From assembly GCA_037903355.1 (NCBI GenBank), contig JBAJFE010000005.1, positions 1,860,001 to 1,924,000 of the forward strand: a stretch of DNA of 64,000 nt. The letters are read 5' to 3'. The stretch comes from Trichuris trichiura (lineage: Eukaryota > Nematoda > Enoplea > Trichinellida > Trichuridae). Position numbers and translations under genes: made by a program. Of this stretch, positions 28,512-41,769 are shown one piece after another. Numbering within the stretch: position 1 is the stretch's first letter; each line of letters starts with the position of its first letter. The notes beneath the pieces are model-generated. The model made no database searches. It worked only from the letters and a program-made list of their open reading frames with translations, and was not told where the DNA came from.

Positions 28512-31500
28512 CTATCATCACAGCAATGTGGACGAGTGACTGACTGCCATATCCTGCAATGGCCGGCCCCTCTTGACGGACAAAATCTGCTTTCATTTAC
28601 AATTACACTTTTGTCCTTTTCGGTTGTCATTATAATCCCCTCTTTGATGATCACCCTTCAATAAACATTTTTGTGGTTTACGCTAAGGCAGCGCCTAAAG
28701 GCAACGTTACAATTCAAGAACAAACAGTCGGCCATTCGCCAATTCCAATGGCAACAACTTCAACTCGCCTAATACCTGTCCTTATTGTTGTTACGGATCG
28801 GCTTATGAAAAATTCACTTTTCTTCAATCCTGAAAACTGCATTTATCAACAAACGCCTAAGCACTAATCGATCTGTGCTCATTTATAATTCGCCAACAGC
28901 TGAGCCAATAAATTCAAAATCTGTACGAAATGCGGTCCTTCTATTCACCGACACAATGATACTGCTGTTGCAACGTAGGCAGACCTATCGTCAGGGAGAC
29001 GTATGCAAATTTCTGTTCCTTTCTAGAATTTTCGCTGATAAGTAGAAGGAACGCAGCTGCTTTTTCAAGCAGCAAAGATAACGTAAGCAATGACGGCAAC
29101 AGCAGAGACGTGTTCGCTCGAAGCCTTATGGATGCGGTCAGTTACGACCAGTAATATGCCCATAAAAGGCCATTTCACTTTTCGTTATTCGAAAGCGTTT
29201 ATTTTTAAACGCTCTAAAAATGCTTGATGGTTTAATGACGACGCAATGAAAGAAAGTGAACTTAAACAAGAAGTCTTTCGGTAAACAGTAACGTCCTAAT
29301 GTGTATAAACTGACTGGTACGATAATTAGCTAACATCGCTTAATGCAATATTGACAATTAAGACAAATTTTTTAACGGTCCATGGACGCAAGCTCTATTT
29401 ACTTCAATAGGCTAAAGGATGAATCAGCGGGCGGCAAAAAAATTTGAATATAATAATAGATTTAATTCGTGTATGAAAATACTCGCTTGGCAAGAATGAA
29501 AGCCTCGAATTTACAGCTAATTTTTCAAGACGCTTTCGCGCGCGCGTTCCCTCCTTATCTTGACAGCTCGAAGGCACCTCGCTGAAGATAAAGAATTAGA
29601 CGCAAATTTTAAAAATTTGAATTTCCGCTCTCACATTCGTCTAAACAGCACAAAGCGACTGCAACCAGTTGAGGGTGAGAAAAAAAGGCTCAGCTCAGAA
29701 ATGGTAGATTCCCGCTTGTCCAGTGGGAGTGCCCATAATGGAGACGGCCGACCTGAGCACTTTGAAGACGTTTTTGCCAAAATTCCAAATATGGACGGCC
29801 GAGCGATAATCTGACGAGACCGGCTAAAATTGCGTCCGACTGCGAATTCCGGGAAAAATCGCTGATGCGCTCATCCTACTTAATACCGACCTATTTTATT
29901 ATTAATAATAACGGAACTGCGCGACTGTAGCTTACGTTATTTGAAGACGTCCGTGAGGCGGACTGGAAAATCGAATGAGCGGAATTCGAACAAACAATTA
30001 AATAGACAACGATCGCTCAAATTTCAACCGGAAGAGAGGAAGAAGTTTGCGAAGTGCGATAACTTGACAGCCTATTAAATTTGTTAATTCTGTTGACAAA
30101 CAAAAAGGCCGTTCTTCCGAGCGGAAGAAGCCTACTTTACGGCTGGCACATATTCGATAAAACGATTCGTTCTGCGAGCTGATCTCGGCGAATCATTCAT
30201 TGAACAATGGCTAAATGACAGGAAATCATATTGGATATTCAGAAAATTATTTGCATACGGAAAAGGCTAACTTTTTCAGCGCAACCACTACTACGAAGCA
30301 TCGTGATAGCAAAGTCGGCCTTACTCGCTACTGAATAAAAGCTTTATTTCTAATATCGACGACGACGGAAGAAGAGCGGGTTTTACATCTTCTTTATTAA
30401 CTAATAGAGCATTTGCATAGTTTAATTACAAGCAATGAAAATCAACGGGAAAAAGCAGCGACTGCAGAAAGGTATGAAAATCTTCAACCAATGCCAAAAG
30501 CGCTGTCAAATAAACCTGTTCCAAAATGATTCAAACTTATTGATCTACTGCAGTTCATAATAGACGGTCAGACAAGTTGAATGCCTACAAAAACTGCCAA
30601 CTAGAAATAAGCCGTTACAGCTAATGAGAAAATAACAAGCGAAAGGTACGGACGATGCTGCAGAGAGGTTTTAAAGCTCTGGCGCAATTCATAAACTAAA
30701 AAAAAAAAAAATAAATGCTCTTGGGAAGTGATGACGCGGCAATTTGTTTACGTCAACTTGCTTTTCGACTCATTTTCACTGTTCTACAGAGACGCGGGAG
30801 GAGATAATGCGAATTGGCAATAACGATCCTTTTTTCAAACGACTCAACATTGCCCTAGGCTGTTATTAATCATATATTTGCATATTAATCATAGGAAAAG
30901 CTCATCAATAGCGCGCAAACGACGAAAAACCCTCATCCGCATTCTGAAAACGCAGAGGAAAAAACAACCCATTCTTTAGCGCACAAGGATTGATGAATGC
31001 AAATTTCTTCGCCTATCAAATGGCATCAAGTGGAGCTTGAACTTTATGTACATGCATACATGATTTTAAAATTTAACTTGTAATTAAGGCGAACTACCAA
31101 AGCCTAAGAACTTTGGAATAAAGCAACATTGTCTCCAGTACGCAAAAACTACAACTCACTGCAAGAAACTTCATCCTTTTGGCTCTCTTGTCAAAAAGAC
31201 TGCACGCACTTGAAAACTTTTAAGTAATACGGTACTTTCAAATGCGCTATTCGTTCTGGTGACGTCAGCTGAAAGTCAGATAACAAATCTAGGCGCAATG
31301 TTAAGCGGGCTGATAAAACTCGCAATCTCTATGGAACAAAGTCGATAAGAAAGAATCAATCACCAACGCTAACAGTCTTTAGTCATATCGTATCGCGCGT
31401 CATACGTTCAAACTGAAAAACAAAATGCGGTAACCGATTTAAACTGCAATCACTTACAACTTCGTCACTTGCAATTTGCATGTCGCGTAAATAAGCTGCG

Positions 31501-32462
31501 ACAACTGCTACCTTTTTTAGCTTGCATTCATACGGTAAAAGCTAAAAATCGTTAAATCGATTTTTCGCTATCCCAACTAAGCAGATAAATCGTTCCGTGC
31601 TTTTCGGAAACGTTTATCTCGCTCACAATAGATAATCGCTACCGCTTGCGGAGATTATGAATCTTGTACATGCAGAAAATAGAGAAAATATTGGTTATCT
31701 GTCATCAGGTTTTTACGCGACCGAACAACGAGACCAAAACGAGTGACCAACACTTCATTCACTTCTAAATTTTTTCCCGCCCTCTACGCGGAGTAGTACA
31801 TGTAGAAATTGCCAATGCGACCGGCAAGAGGCAAATGAAGCTTTTGTAGTTTCATGCAAATTCGCTTACACACTTAAAGCGGTGCAATCGATTGGCCCTT
31901 TCCCAAAAGCTCACCTCGATAATAGTTATCGAAAAAAAAATTGTTGAAGGCTTGCCGTGCCTGCAACTGAACTTTGAAACGAAACATGCGAATAAAAATC
32001 ATTCCTCACAAGCGGCATACTAACCTAGTAAGCGCAATGACGCATTACAGCGCATTATTGAAAGATAATATGTAGGCTAACTGCTGTGAACTGATCGTTG
32101 GGTCTATTAACGCCTGGTGGATAGACTGAGCTGACCGCGGCGGACCACCGATCGAAAAAGTATCTCACCTGAATGTCCGACTTGAATTCTTTACTGCTCG
32201 ATAAGGTGCAGACTATACTTCTGCTTTTTACTCGTCTTGCTTAGAGCCTAAATTATGAAGTAAACATAGCCTACAAGTTAAGTCAACTAGAAAAGAAACC
32301 TACGCAATACATTTGTTCTTTTTGTTGACTACAGGCCCACGCGGCAAAACTAATGGTGTTCGGTTAGCTAACACTTCAACATTACAAACAGCAATACGAA
32401 AGCATATATCAAATTAAGCATTCAAAAAAAAGAAGAGGTCTAATAACAACTACCTATCGCAT
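28512..32462. other. 4-kb stretch without a recognisable gene
   Basis: AT-rich, with few open frames. A frame at 29560-29814 (plus) follows a plausible acceptor (TTATCTTGACAG at about 29562) and ends at a stop at 29812, but I recognise nothing in it. A poly-A run lies at about 30698-30710. It could be an intron of a gene whose exons I missed, or intergenic. Confidence 0.4.
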
Positions 32463-33412
32463 ATGTACCCGTTATTCCGACCTTGCAAAGGACCTACTTT
32501 TCTTCTCATTCGTGTCTTCTTCTTTTTTTGGTCCTTCCTAACTGCAGTCGGCCATTGGCCGGTCGACGCTACGGCTCGAAGCACACTTTTCAAATAAGGA
32601 GTCCCCGGAATGGCAATGACGCATTATCGGTGGTGAAACCGGTTGTCGAAAACGGGCTACTTCCGAAAGGCGACGCTGGACAATTAAAACTCCGTTGAAC
32701 CGTAAAACTTGTCGCTTTCTTAACGCTTCACGCCAAGTCTTGTACCGTCGTTACGACGACAGCGCAACAGCCAGACGTTCTTCACTCGCCGAGTGTGGAG
32801 CACTGAAGTGACTGACGCTATCATGCCAACTCAAGAAACGAAAATTGGCTTCTTCATCTTCTGGTAAGCTGCCATAATTACCATATAAGGTGTGACAAAA
32901 AATTTAAGCTGCCTTGTTTCTACCACTCTCCAAGCGATCAAAGGTAAGAATTCTCGCGTTGACCAAGATTTTTCAATACAATGCAAACGCAACGAATACG
33001 TGGACTCCATTGGACGAAATGCGACTGGTCGTATCAACATTGGATGCCAACCATTAAGGAACAACCTCAAAGTAGAAAGCGTATCGACACAAGACCATCA
33101 ATCTCTTGTTGTTCGTTGCAGGCAGAGAAATGTTTTACAGCCAAGCCTCTTCAGTGTACTGGCAGCGTTGAAGGATGCCCAAAAAAGGCTTGGCTGGCCG
33201 GTTTCGAAACCTTTTCAATGGACGAAGGCGTTGAACTATTGCGACCAATCTGCTGCACTTCCAAAAAGGTTCAAATCAACCCAAACAAGTGCAACATGCG
33301 TTTGATGCTATCAGCCAATGGCAGCGCGGCACGTCGTAGGTCAAATGCAAAATCGCCCTGGTTATACCAAGCCATAACTTGCTATCTAATGAAAACTCGC
33401 GCGGGAAAGTAA
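32463..33412 (+). CDS. Probable secreted cysteine-rich protein, unidentified
   Basis: An ATG at 32463 opens a frame with a strong signal-like core (LLIRVFFFFWSFLTAVG). The last two exons look genuine. One ends YVDSIGRNATGRINIGCQPL with an N-glycosylation site, ending at about 33069. The other starts at 33121 after the acceptor TTCGTTGCAG in the same phase, giving AEKCFTAKPLQCTGSVEGCP, then VELLRPICCTSKKVQINPNK and a TAA at 33410-33412. The pattern (GC, C...C..C, ICC, C) suggests a disulfide-rich extracellular domain. I do not recognise the family. How the signal exon connects is not resolved: the frame ends at 32595 and no clean donor precedes it. Separate genes are possible. Confidence 0.4.
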
Positions 33413-33609
33413 GTCGCGCAACTGTGCGCTATTCTGCTTACAGCCAACAACAGCTTGATCAACTTCAGAATTCGAAAAACCGTTCTTTTGATGGAAGCGT
33501 GCAAGTATGGCAAAAAGTGACCTGTGAAGTAAAAAAATAATTTAATTTGTCAGCAACTGCAACTGTATCCCGTAACTGGGCGCAGTCGGTCGAAAATTTT
33601 TCTAGCTGC

Positions 33610-36167
33610 TCAGTCGCCTACGTCTTTGTCGTGATCACCTAAGGAGTAGAGAATCAAAAAACTAAGCGCCAACAGAGAAGTGCCCAAGAAGTCTCCAAGC
33701 GCGGTCAAATATGGAATGGAAACGTTGTCAGGGTCTGTTCCCACTTGCCACATCCAATGGACTATCAAATGGCAAGCGTAAAGCAACAGTATCCCTTGGA
33801 AAAAGGCAGCGGTGAGGTAGGCGCATATAAATTGAAGCGACGTGGACGTGTGGCCCGCACCCATCAGGTAAATCAGCAAAAGACACGTTAAATGCCCCGG
33901 AGCTGTAAAAATGAGCAGCGCTCGAGCGGACACCGAGTGCGGATCTATGAAAAAGTTAAATTTTGCAATTTTAAAACTTTTCCAAAATGCCAAACGCAAT
34001 TACGATTGCCAAAGAGTACGTGCCATGGTTTCCAGCAAATGCCATCCGTTGCGTAGTCTGGCAAAACCTTCGGCTTGCAATGCTTATGCAAATAAGTGGA
34101 CATGCGACTCGCTTGCACAGCTACGAGATTGCCGCCCAAACCTGCAAGCAAGCCGTAAGTGAACCAACCGGGCCCACAGTTTTCAAGCACTCACCGTTTA
34201 TCACCGGTTGATAGACGGCAATGCCTTCGAATTTTCTTATGGAATATCCCAGAATGTAACCGCTAGTGCTGAAAAGGCACCACGGGCTTGGATAAACGTT
34301 AAACAATTATGCAAGTACCTGCTAATCAACATAGCGCATACGATAGCATTTAAACCTTCCGTTAAGGTACTTTTCGTCGTTGCATTGGAATAGACGTTAA
34401 CAAGCCAAACTGGCGTGAGCAGCAAAAATAACGCAACAGCAGTAGGGCATATCCAAAGTTGCTTTGCTGAAATAGTTTTTGCAAAAAGTGCCCAATTTTT
34501 AGCAGCAGCTAAATACGATGCACTTGAAGAAAAAATGTCGACATTTGAGCCAGGATGGTCATGGTTACGAGGTCGCCAAAACTGGCGGCCAAAGGAGTTG
34601 CTACGTTGTCTGGATTTATCCCAAGCGAACGAGAGGCAAGGATGACCAAAATCATCATTATAGCTAAATTGGCAAAAAAGAATTTTTTGCGGAAAAAAGC
34701 TGAACCGCAAAAGCAAACTTACCAAGAATAAGGGCGGCTGAGCAACCGGTACTGAGACTGCTTGCCGCCAGTACCCAAGCATTTTGCCAAACGAACTCCC
34801 CATTGGTTACCCACCGTAAACTCATAGCCACAATGGCGGCCAGAAAAGATAAGAAAGTTGCTTGAGCCTAACAGCATTTGCATATTATACACGTCCGCGC
34901 AAAACATCCGACCAATACCTCGACAAGACAAACATTGCAAAACAAATGGTTAAAGCGCTCTTTCGAATTATCAAATTTGCCCAAGTTTGCCTGAAGAAGA
35001 CATTTTGACCGCCGGAAAGGGAAAAACTTCAAAATCGTACCAGAGTCGACAGGCGCGAAGCTAGAGTCATTTCTAAATTGCCCTTCAGGCCTACAAGAGA
35101 GGTCACTAGCGTGAATAGTTCGGGTATTTCGTCGAAAACGTGCCAATGCTGAAAAACAGGATCTGTTCGAATCTGACGCGCTTTTCTATGGTATACTGTA
35201 CGCTACGTACCTGAATTTTGTCTAAAATTAAACCCGCTCCAACCTGACCAAAGCCGGCAAAAAACAAAGGACCAAAGGCTTGGAGAATAATTGCGCACGC
35301 AGTTTCGGTAGGCTCAACCTCATCACTGGGCTTTGCGGGCTCTTTTTCCGATTCCTTTTCGTCCGGGTCACCTCGTTCACCTTCTGGAGCAATGGTCACG
35401 GGCGCAGGCGTAATCAGAGGTTCCCTTTCGTTAGAACCAACGTACGGCTCGCCAACATCATCAGAATTGGCATCACCAAGTTTTTGCTAAAAACAACATA
35501 CTACAAACTACATACGAGTGCGGTAATACGAGTCTCTTTTGTTAACTCTTGGAGAAACATGAGCACTGCTCCAAGTTTTAAATGATTAAATTATTCAAAT
35601 TTAAACCAAAACGACCACTACAGGCGTGCATTCGAAATTCACCCACCGTAAATGACATTGCACAAACGATTCACGATTGAACAACGCCTAGCATTGTATT
35701 AACACAAATGACGCACACTTGGACAAATAGTTGTAACGCTGCATCAGTTAACGCACGTTCTACTTAAGAGGTATTTATACGGAAGCAATGAAGCATTGGA
35801 ATAATGCAAGACACTTCAAGCGGATCAAAGCAAGCCTTTCGTGCAAAAGTAAACAACTGCTCTTCTACTAAAGACTGCCTTTTCATTGAAGGGATATTTG
35901 CAGTAATAAAATACTGACAGTAGCATGCATGTCACTCTCTGTTCGATCGACATACAAAAGTGGCTTTCAAGTGTTGAGCTGTTTCGCAAGCAAAAAACTA
36001 ACCGTCGGAACAACAACAGCAGTACCATGGGATCGTCTGTCCGGAACTGTCGTCTGTGACGAACCAACGTTGCCTTCATTTCTTGCAGCGCGAAATACTA
36101 TCTCGTCAAGTTCGAGGTCTTGCGTCGAACCGTGCGTTTCCAACGCCTTGCCAGCGGAAGGAACCAT
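33610..36167 (-). CDS. SLC41: SLC41-family magnesium transporter
   Basis: SLC41 proteins move Mg2+ across membranes and descend from two fused MgtE-like halves. The ATG at 36167 opens a polar N-terminal exon that joins in phase to the exon starting near 35487 ([14 protein letters not shown]). The first half has [20 protein letters not shown], then [20 protein letters not shown] and [15 protein letters not shown], and [20 protein letters not shown]. The second half repeats the pattern with [20 protein letters not shown] and [20 protein letters not shown]. The two DPDN/NPDN...GD motifs line the ion path in this family. The stop is at 33612-33610 after a short charged tail. Introns are short and the gene appears intact. 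Which SLC41 member (A1, A2 or A3) it matches cannot be told. Confidence 0.93.
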
Positions 36168-38537
36168 AAAGCGAGCTGGCGCGTTTACCTAAATCAAATG
36201 GCCTAAATTTTATTTCGGGCACAGTGAGCTCACTGTATTCTGTCTACAACCTATGGGAACGATCGGCTAAGTGAAAGCGGTGAAGTGAACAAATTACGCT
36301 TGTAAAGCAAATCGTGAAGTGACATTTAAGCTGACAGACGTCTCAACAAGACGTAGAAACGCAATGAACGGTACATACCCGCCGAGAGCAAACACAGAAC
36401 AACTAACAGCCGCTTTAAGTTAACAATCTACGCCACCGGACATGCTTCCGTTTGTTAGGTAAATCAGGTGTTTATGTACAGTACTCTTTCTCGATGCTTT
36501 TTCAAGACAAATTCAAATTCTTCGCGTGCCTACGTTTAAAAAAACGTCTCGCGCACATTTAACGTGCAAAATTTTTAAAATGCACGGTTAGCGAACAAGC
36601 TTTATAAAGGTACTTCAGCTTTCTTAAAAACTGGGGGCTATAACGCGTTTTCGCAAATTGATAGCTCGGATATTATTTTTTAAAAACGAATGAAATTTTT
36701 ATAAAACTTTTTTAATAAATAAAAATGCCCGCTAGACGAAATAATGATTTTGTCGCCTAGGGGGCCCACTGTCATACTGTAACTTTGACGGTGATCCTGT
36801 CCTGCTCTTGCCTAAGCCTAAGGCAAAACATAACGCTTATGATTTTGGCTTAGATTTTATTGATAGCAAAAAAGTGATTGGCATACTCTCCAGTAAAGGC
36901 ACAACAAGTTAAAGGCATACTTGCCAGGAAAAAACCTGCATTTCTTAGACAGTGCGGCGCCTAAGAGACAATATCCAGAAATAAAGCTAAAGAAAGTTTG
37001 TAGTTGAAAGAAATTGTATCGGTAAATTGTGATTTCCCGTATCAGCCGAACCTACAACAGTTCAACATTAGACGCTGTGCATTTTTTGCTTCCATCGCTA
37101 GCGGCGACTTATTTTCTCTTCCTTAAGGTTAGAGCATAAAATGACTACGCACTAGATGGCAAATAATAAAACCATAAAAGCATTTTTTAAACGAATTGAT
37201 TTCTATCTGCAGAATAAGCTGAATTTTTGCTTCCACCTTCGTCTCGCTGCCTAAGTATACTTTAACTTACTGTATGTTTGCGGAAATTCTGTTTATTGAA
37301 ATTTCCTTCCGTTTGTTGGCGTCCAGAAATTGCATGCCATACTTTTAAAAGTAACTGAGTTTTTTTATTTAATCTCGGTAAGCCTATTTAAGCTTTAAGG
37401 CAAGTTTTCAAAGTTCTTGTTTCCTCGTTGCGGTATGAATTAAGCTTGTAAACTTCAGGTATGCGTCGAAATTTTGGCAATTGGCACGTCGAAGGAGCAA
37501 TAAGCGATGACCAGGTTTGAATTACTTATTCTCTTCTAGGCGAATTGGGGCGTAGCACTTACTTTTTCATCCTCAAAAGTACGTACGTTCAAACAGCTTA
37601 ATAGCCCAAGGAGAAACAATTTTAATTTTGTTTGCTAGCACAACATTTTTAGTCATTGCTTCAACGGACTCGTCAGATCTAGGCGTTGATTCTTAAGTTA
37701 AAAGTTGCATTTTTGCTATGTTGGGCTTAGATATTATTTGACATAACCGAAAGCGCCACCAACGCTTCCAGCTAAGGTCAATTCCTGCGGGAAGTTGAAG
37801 TCGTAGTCCAATAGCATGCCTTTTTAAAGAAAAGTTGTTTTCTTTGGGCTATTAGGCTTTCTTCTTGGCTATTGTCTCAACAGTTGGGACTGTAGAAATC
37901 CATTTGAAGAGCTTAACTTTGAGTTGACAGTTTATGCACATTAGCTCTACGGCTTCTGTAATTGCTTTACTTGCCTCCAATGAATAGCTAGTAAGGTCAG
38001 CTAAAGAATAAAGTCCTGCATGAAATTATTCTTCTCGTAACTACAAGATCTTGTTAGGCGTGCTTCTCCTATCCCTTTGGTACAAAAGTGAGGCGATTCT
38101 TAGTCGCCTTTTGAAGTTTTGAATTGTCTCCGTCTTTTTTTGAGACTTTTATTTCAAAAATTCAAAAAGCGAACCTGAAAATCATTCCTTCGTGAGTGAG
38201 TTCTCGCACACCTTCAGAGTTCATTGGTAGTATCCTTCTTTTACAATTAAAATTTTCTTCCACGCGTAAGAAAAACAGCGTAGCGTCTAAATTTGTTGGC
38301 ACGCTTTTGGAAGTTAACAGTTTCCTTACCTACAGTAATCTTTAGTCATTAAGTCCCAACTTTTGCACTGTCGCGGAAAAAGGCATTCCCTGTCGATGTG
38401 CAGCGAAGGGTGCAAGCGCAGATTGAATAGCTACTTTATGCTTACTGCTATTAAACAGCTTTGTATGCAAATTCTAAAAATAAGAACCTGAAAATCCTTT
38501 TGTAATTTTTCAAATTCAAATTTGAATTTTTGTTCAG
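36168..38537. other. AT-rich intergenic stretch
   Basis: No ORF of note. It should hold the SLC41 promoter and the promoter and first exon(s) of the UPF0462 gene. ACTGTA/TACAGT motifs recur (for example near 36479, 36776, 37270 and 38335). Confidence 0.5.
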
Positions 38538-39283
38538 CAAGCGCTCAGTACGGCTCTGGTCGTACCTTACAGCGCTGTTCGACAGTTGGAGCACACGTTA
38601 ACTGGCAACGATTTTGTTGTTAACAAAACATGGCGTGGCGACCCCGTCACGGAACACGAACCGTTCAGTTTTCATCTTGAGTGGTACTTCCAACGAGTTC
38701 GAGGCAAACCGCACAAGCGTGTTGTTAAAGTTTACGTTGATGGCCCTTTATTTGACGATCCACCCGAAACATACGACTTTGGTGGCCATTGTCCGACTAT
38801 ATACGATCAAGAATGCGTATCCGTTGTATTCGCTAACAACAAAAGTCAGTATTTGGACATCGCCGTCGGTCCGCACGGCCATTGGCTAGTGCGTATGTTT
38901 AGCGGTAAAGGTCGAGAAATTACAAAAGAAGAGCTGGATTTGGAGGTCTTCCTATGCCTTCGGCGGTCCGACAATATTCAACCCAATAATTTCAGGTTCA
39001 AAATGTATTCGAAGGCAACACTTGGCGTTGCGTTTTTGAAATTCCGCTAGCCTACTTTCCAGCGGCAGTGACGAGATACAATGCCTTCGCTTTGCATGGT
39101 TCGCCACCGAGGCGTCACGTCGAAGCTTTTCAGCCAGTATCGGATGGTCGCATTGGCGATACAACACCTGAACTTCATCGAATTGAATTTTACAAGGCAA
39201 TTCAAATCGATCGCCTCATTCCGGATGGCTTCAATGATCACAGTTTCAACGATGTCCTTTACGGAAACTTATGGGACGAGTAA
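38538..39283 (+). CDS. C4orf33: UPF0462 protein, C4orf33 homologue
   Basis: Function unknown in any animal as far as I know. Two exons are clear. The first begins after the acceptor TTGTTCAG at 38537 and carries VNKTWRGDPVTEHEPFSFHL, VYVDGPLFDDPP, and QYLDIAVGPHGHWLVRMFSG. A 50-bp intron (about 38945-38994) then joins in phase to VFEGNTWRCVFEIPLAYFPA, VTRYNAFALHGSPP and EFYKAIQIDRL, ending at the TAA at 39283. These blocks follow the human protein (HTW-GFPV, APFF-DPP, YLEVELCPHG, YFPP-VTKFNSFAIHGS) in order. The initiating ATG must lie in an exon upstream that I could not find. AATAAA at 39300-39305 ends the transcript close to the next gene. Confidence 0.85.
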
Positions 39284-39414
39284 AACCGCACTTAGAAAAA
39301 ATAAACTTTTCCGCATGAACAGTTGACGACTCAAAGGTTTCTCCGTACTACATTGTCCAATATGTTCGCTTTATATTTTGAATAATTGCCTTTGTCGAAG
39401 GTTTATGGACCGCA

Positions 39415-39777
39415 ATGAGCCATCAGCAATGGTCGTTTCCGATATTTTGCCCGAACTGCGAAAGTATAGTGACTTTCGACGACAAGCAAGGCTTCTGCGT
39501 CTGCGTCGACTGCAAGGAGAAGATTGCGCTTCCTCAGCTTAATCGTCAACTTACTTGGCAACACGTCGAGCGCTTTTTCGACAACACAAAAACAACAACA
39601 ACAGCAGCAAGCGAAGCAAAGAACCAAGAATCGCACGTTACGGTAAAACGGAAGTGTACAAGATGTGGTCATGACTTGATGAGTTATTCAACAAGACAAA
39701 CGCGATCGGCCGACGAAGGAATGACCGTCTTTTTTACGTGCCTTAAATGTGGCGAAAAAGAAATCGAACATTCTTGA
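39415..39777 (+). CDS. POLR1H: RNA polymerase I subunit RPA12
   Basis: Small subunit of RNA polymerase I that helps RNA cleavage and termination at rDNA. One exon, 120 residues, close to the 126 of the human protein. The N-terminal zinc ribbon is FCPNCESIV...CVCVDCKEK. The C-terminal TFIIS-like ribbon is KCTRCGHDLMSYSTRQTRSA, DEGMTVFFTCLKCGEKE. The RSADEG loop carries the acidic pair (Asp, Glu) that reaches the active site. The start ATG at 39415 is 131 bases past the stop of the UPF0462 gene on the same strand, so both may share a transcript or be very compactly arranged. Confidence 0.93.
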   Translation: MSHQQWSFPIFCPNCESIVTFDDKQGFCVCVDCKEKIALPQLNRQLTWQHVERFFDNTKTTTTAASEAKNQESHVTVKRKCTRCGHDLMSYSTRQTRSADEGMTVFFTCLKCGEKEIEHS

Positions 39778-40075
39778 CGTTCCTGTTTTACTTGTTAAAA
39801 AAATATGAACACGTTCGAAGTACTAACTTTACGTACGCGTTAATCAACGCGAACGAGTCCTAACAAGTTCGCCAACCGTTTGGGGCACTGTATATTAATA
39901 CACGGACTGATCGTTACTCGTCAACGACGGAGGCTGACCACGCCATTGCACGCTGGACGAAGCGGCTCATCAATTCATAGAGAGAGGGCCACGTAGTCCC
40001 GATGCTTTTGGTTTAATTGTAACCACTAATCAATAGGAGAGTCGCTGTATTAAGAGTGATAGTGCCATTGTTTTT

Positions 40076-41769
40076 TTAGCCGTATATTTCCTGCAACCTT
40101 TTGCACGAAGGCAAAGGCAACGCTTCCGCCTTCCTGAGCAATGCCTGATCGCCTTGGGTGCGTGCTCTCCACAGGAAATTCTCTTCTACAACGGAAAAGC
40201 GACGAGGAAAAAAGCAAAAGCCAAAAAACATCCCTATTCGTACTTTGATTCTGCTCGCGCATACAGGTAATTTTCAAATTGTCCACGTACTCTTGCTCCA
40301 CCTGCTTTTCGACTCGCTGTATGCTGCCTAACGTTTTGTACTGCTGCCGAAAGTCGGACTGCACGTAGTAGTGGACTTCGAGATTGCTCGTTTTCCGCAA
40401 GACGTTGTACCTCCTTTTAAAAATTTGAATTGATATTAGTGCCTGCAAATCATTTGCAGCGATACCGTACCCTGTTTTTGTTAGGCTAAACGGCGGATCG
40501 GCGACGAGCAATTGGCCAAGCACGGTGAGAACGACGACGACAAGAAGAGGCAAAAGTTGAATTAAGGCGCCAACGGAATTCTTAAAAATTTGAATTGACC
40601 AATAAAAAGGCGAATAGCGAATTGAAGTCGTACGTTTGCGTCGCCTCTGTGGTCGGCTCTTTCGTGACGATAGAAATGAGTCGGGCGACGGTATATTTGA
40701 TCGCGGGAAAAAACTCCGCCGAAAAACATGTTGAAAATTTCTTCGGCGGTCATGTCGGCTAGAAAATGTTGACTATAGGAAAAAAGTTATCACCTGTTGA
40801 AAGCGTACCCTCGAAACCCCTGGTGTAGTCATGCTCAGCTTGAGCTCGACGAGAGGTTACCTCTTCTTCTTGACCAAACATGTCGTACCTTTCGCGTTTA
40901 GCGCTATCGCTCAAAACCGCGTACGCATTGCCAATGGCTAACAAGGAAAAAACGATCAATCCAATGTACAACGGTCGAAATGAGCACCTTTAAAGGCTTC
41001 GGATGCACCCGGCACCCGATTTTTGTCCGGATGAAATTGCAGAGCCAATTTGCGGTACTGCTTTTTAAGTTCTGCTTCGGTAAAATTCTTGCTGAGTCCC
41101 AAAATCTCGTAATAGTCTTTACAACGACGTATCCTGACCAAGAAAAAAAACAAGTAATCGAGCCCACGCTTGACAACTTGTCGACGACACACCTTTGAAC
41201 AGCTTCAAGATCTTCCTCCGAATAATCTACGTGTAGTTGCGGGTTGGATGGCGCCCGAGGGCGGGATGCGGAACGCTGACGTAATCCCTCGTTGCGCCAC
41301 CCATCGCGTTGTCCCATTCGGCCGGACTGCTTATCACCGGCGGTAGAAGGCTCTTGGGAGCTTTGAAAACTAGGCTGCGACTGACTGGGGTGAAAGCAGT
41401 TTCTAAGACAACACAACATAGGTCGATGGGAAACGAAGAAACTTTGACTCGTCGTAAGCAAGTCCAATTCGAATCATTCTTACCTTTCAGCTTCGAACGT
41501 GCTCGCAAAGCCGGCAGTCCCATTTTGCTTTGCAGGCTCGAAGGAAGCCAGCAATGAGGCGACAATAGCTGCAGCAAAAAGGTAGGCGCGTACTACATTG
41601 GGTCAAATGGGATGAACAACTTTTTTCGCTACTTACAAGAAATTTCTTCGTTGTTGCATAACCTAAGTGCCTTCCTGAGAAATTTGGACGCCTTTTCGGA
41701 ATCGCCTTCTCGCAGCTTCTTCTTGGCCAGCTCAATGCATCTTAGGCTTTCGTCCCGGTTTGCCTCCAT
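40076..41769 (-). CDS. DNAJB12: DNAJB12/DNAJB14-type ER membrane J-protein
   Basis: A tail-oriented Hsp70 co-chaperone of the ER membrane that acts in quality control of membrane proteins. The ATG at 41769 gives [20 protein letters not shown], the conserved N-terminal helix pair of the family. Next come a serine and glutamine-rich linker with [14 protein letters not shown], and a complete J domain ([40 protein letters not shown] with the HPD motif, then [20 protein letters not shown]). A glycine-poor spacer has [14 protein letters not shown] membrane segment ([17 protein letters not shown]) follows, then the C-terminal domain with [34 protein letters not shown]. The last exon joins in phase ([20 protein letters not shown]) and ends LQEIYG with TAA at 40078-40076. 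Complete. Confidence 0.93.

Noticed and set aside
40904..41467. 187-codon minus frame spanning the J-protein linker
   Set aside because: Part of it is a true exon of the J-protein, but the frame reads through introns; the spliced J-domain model explains the bases better.
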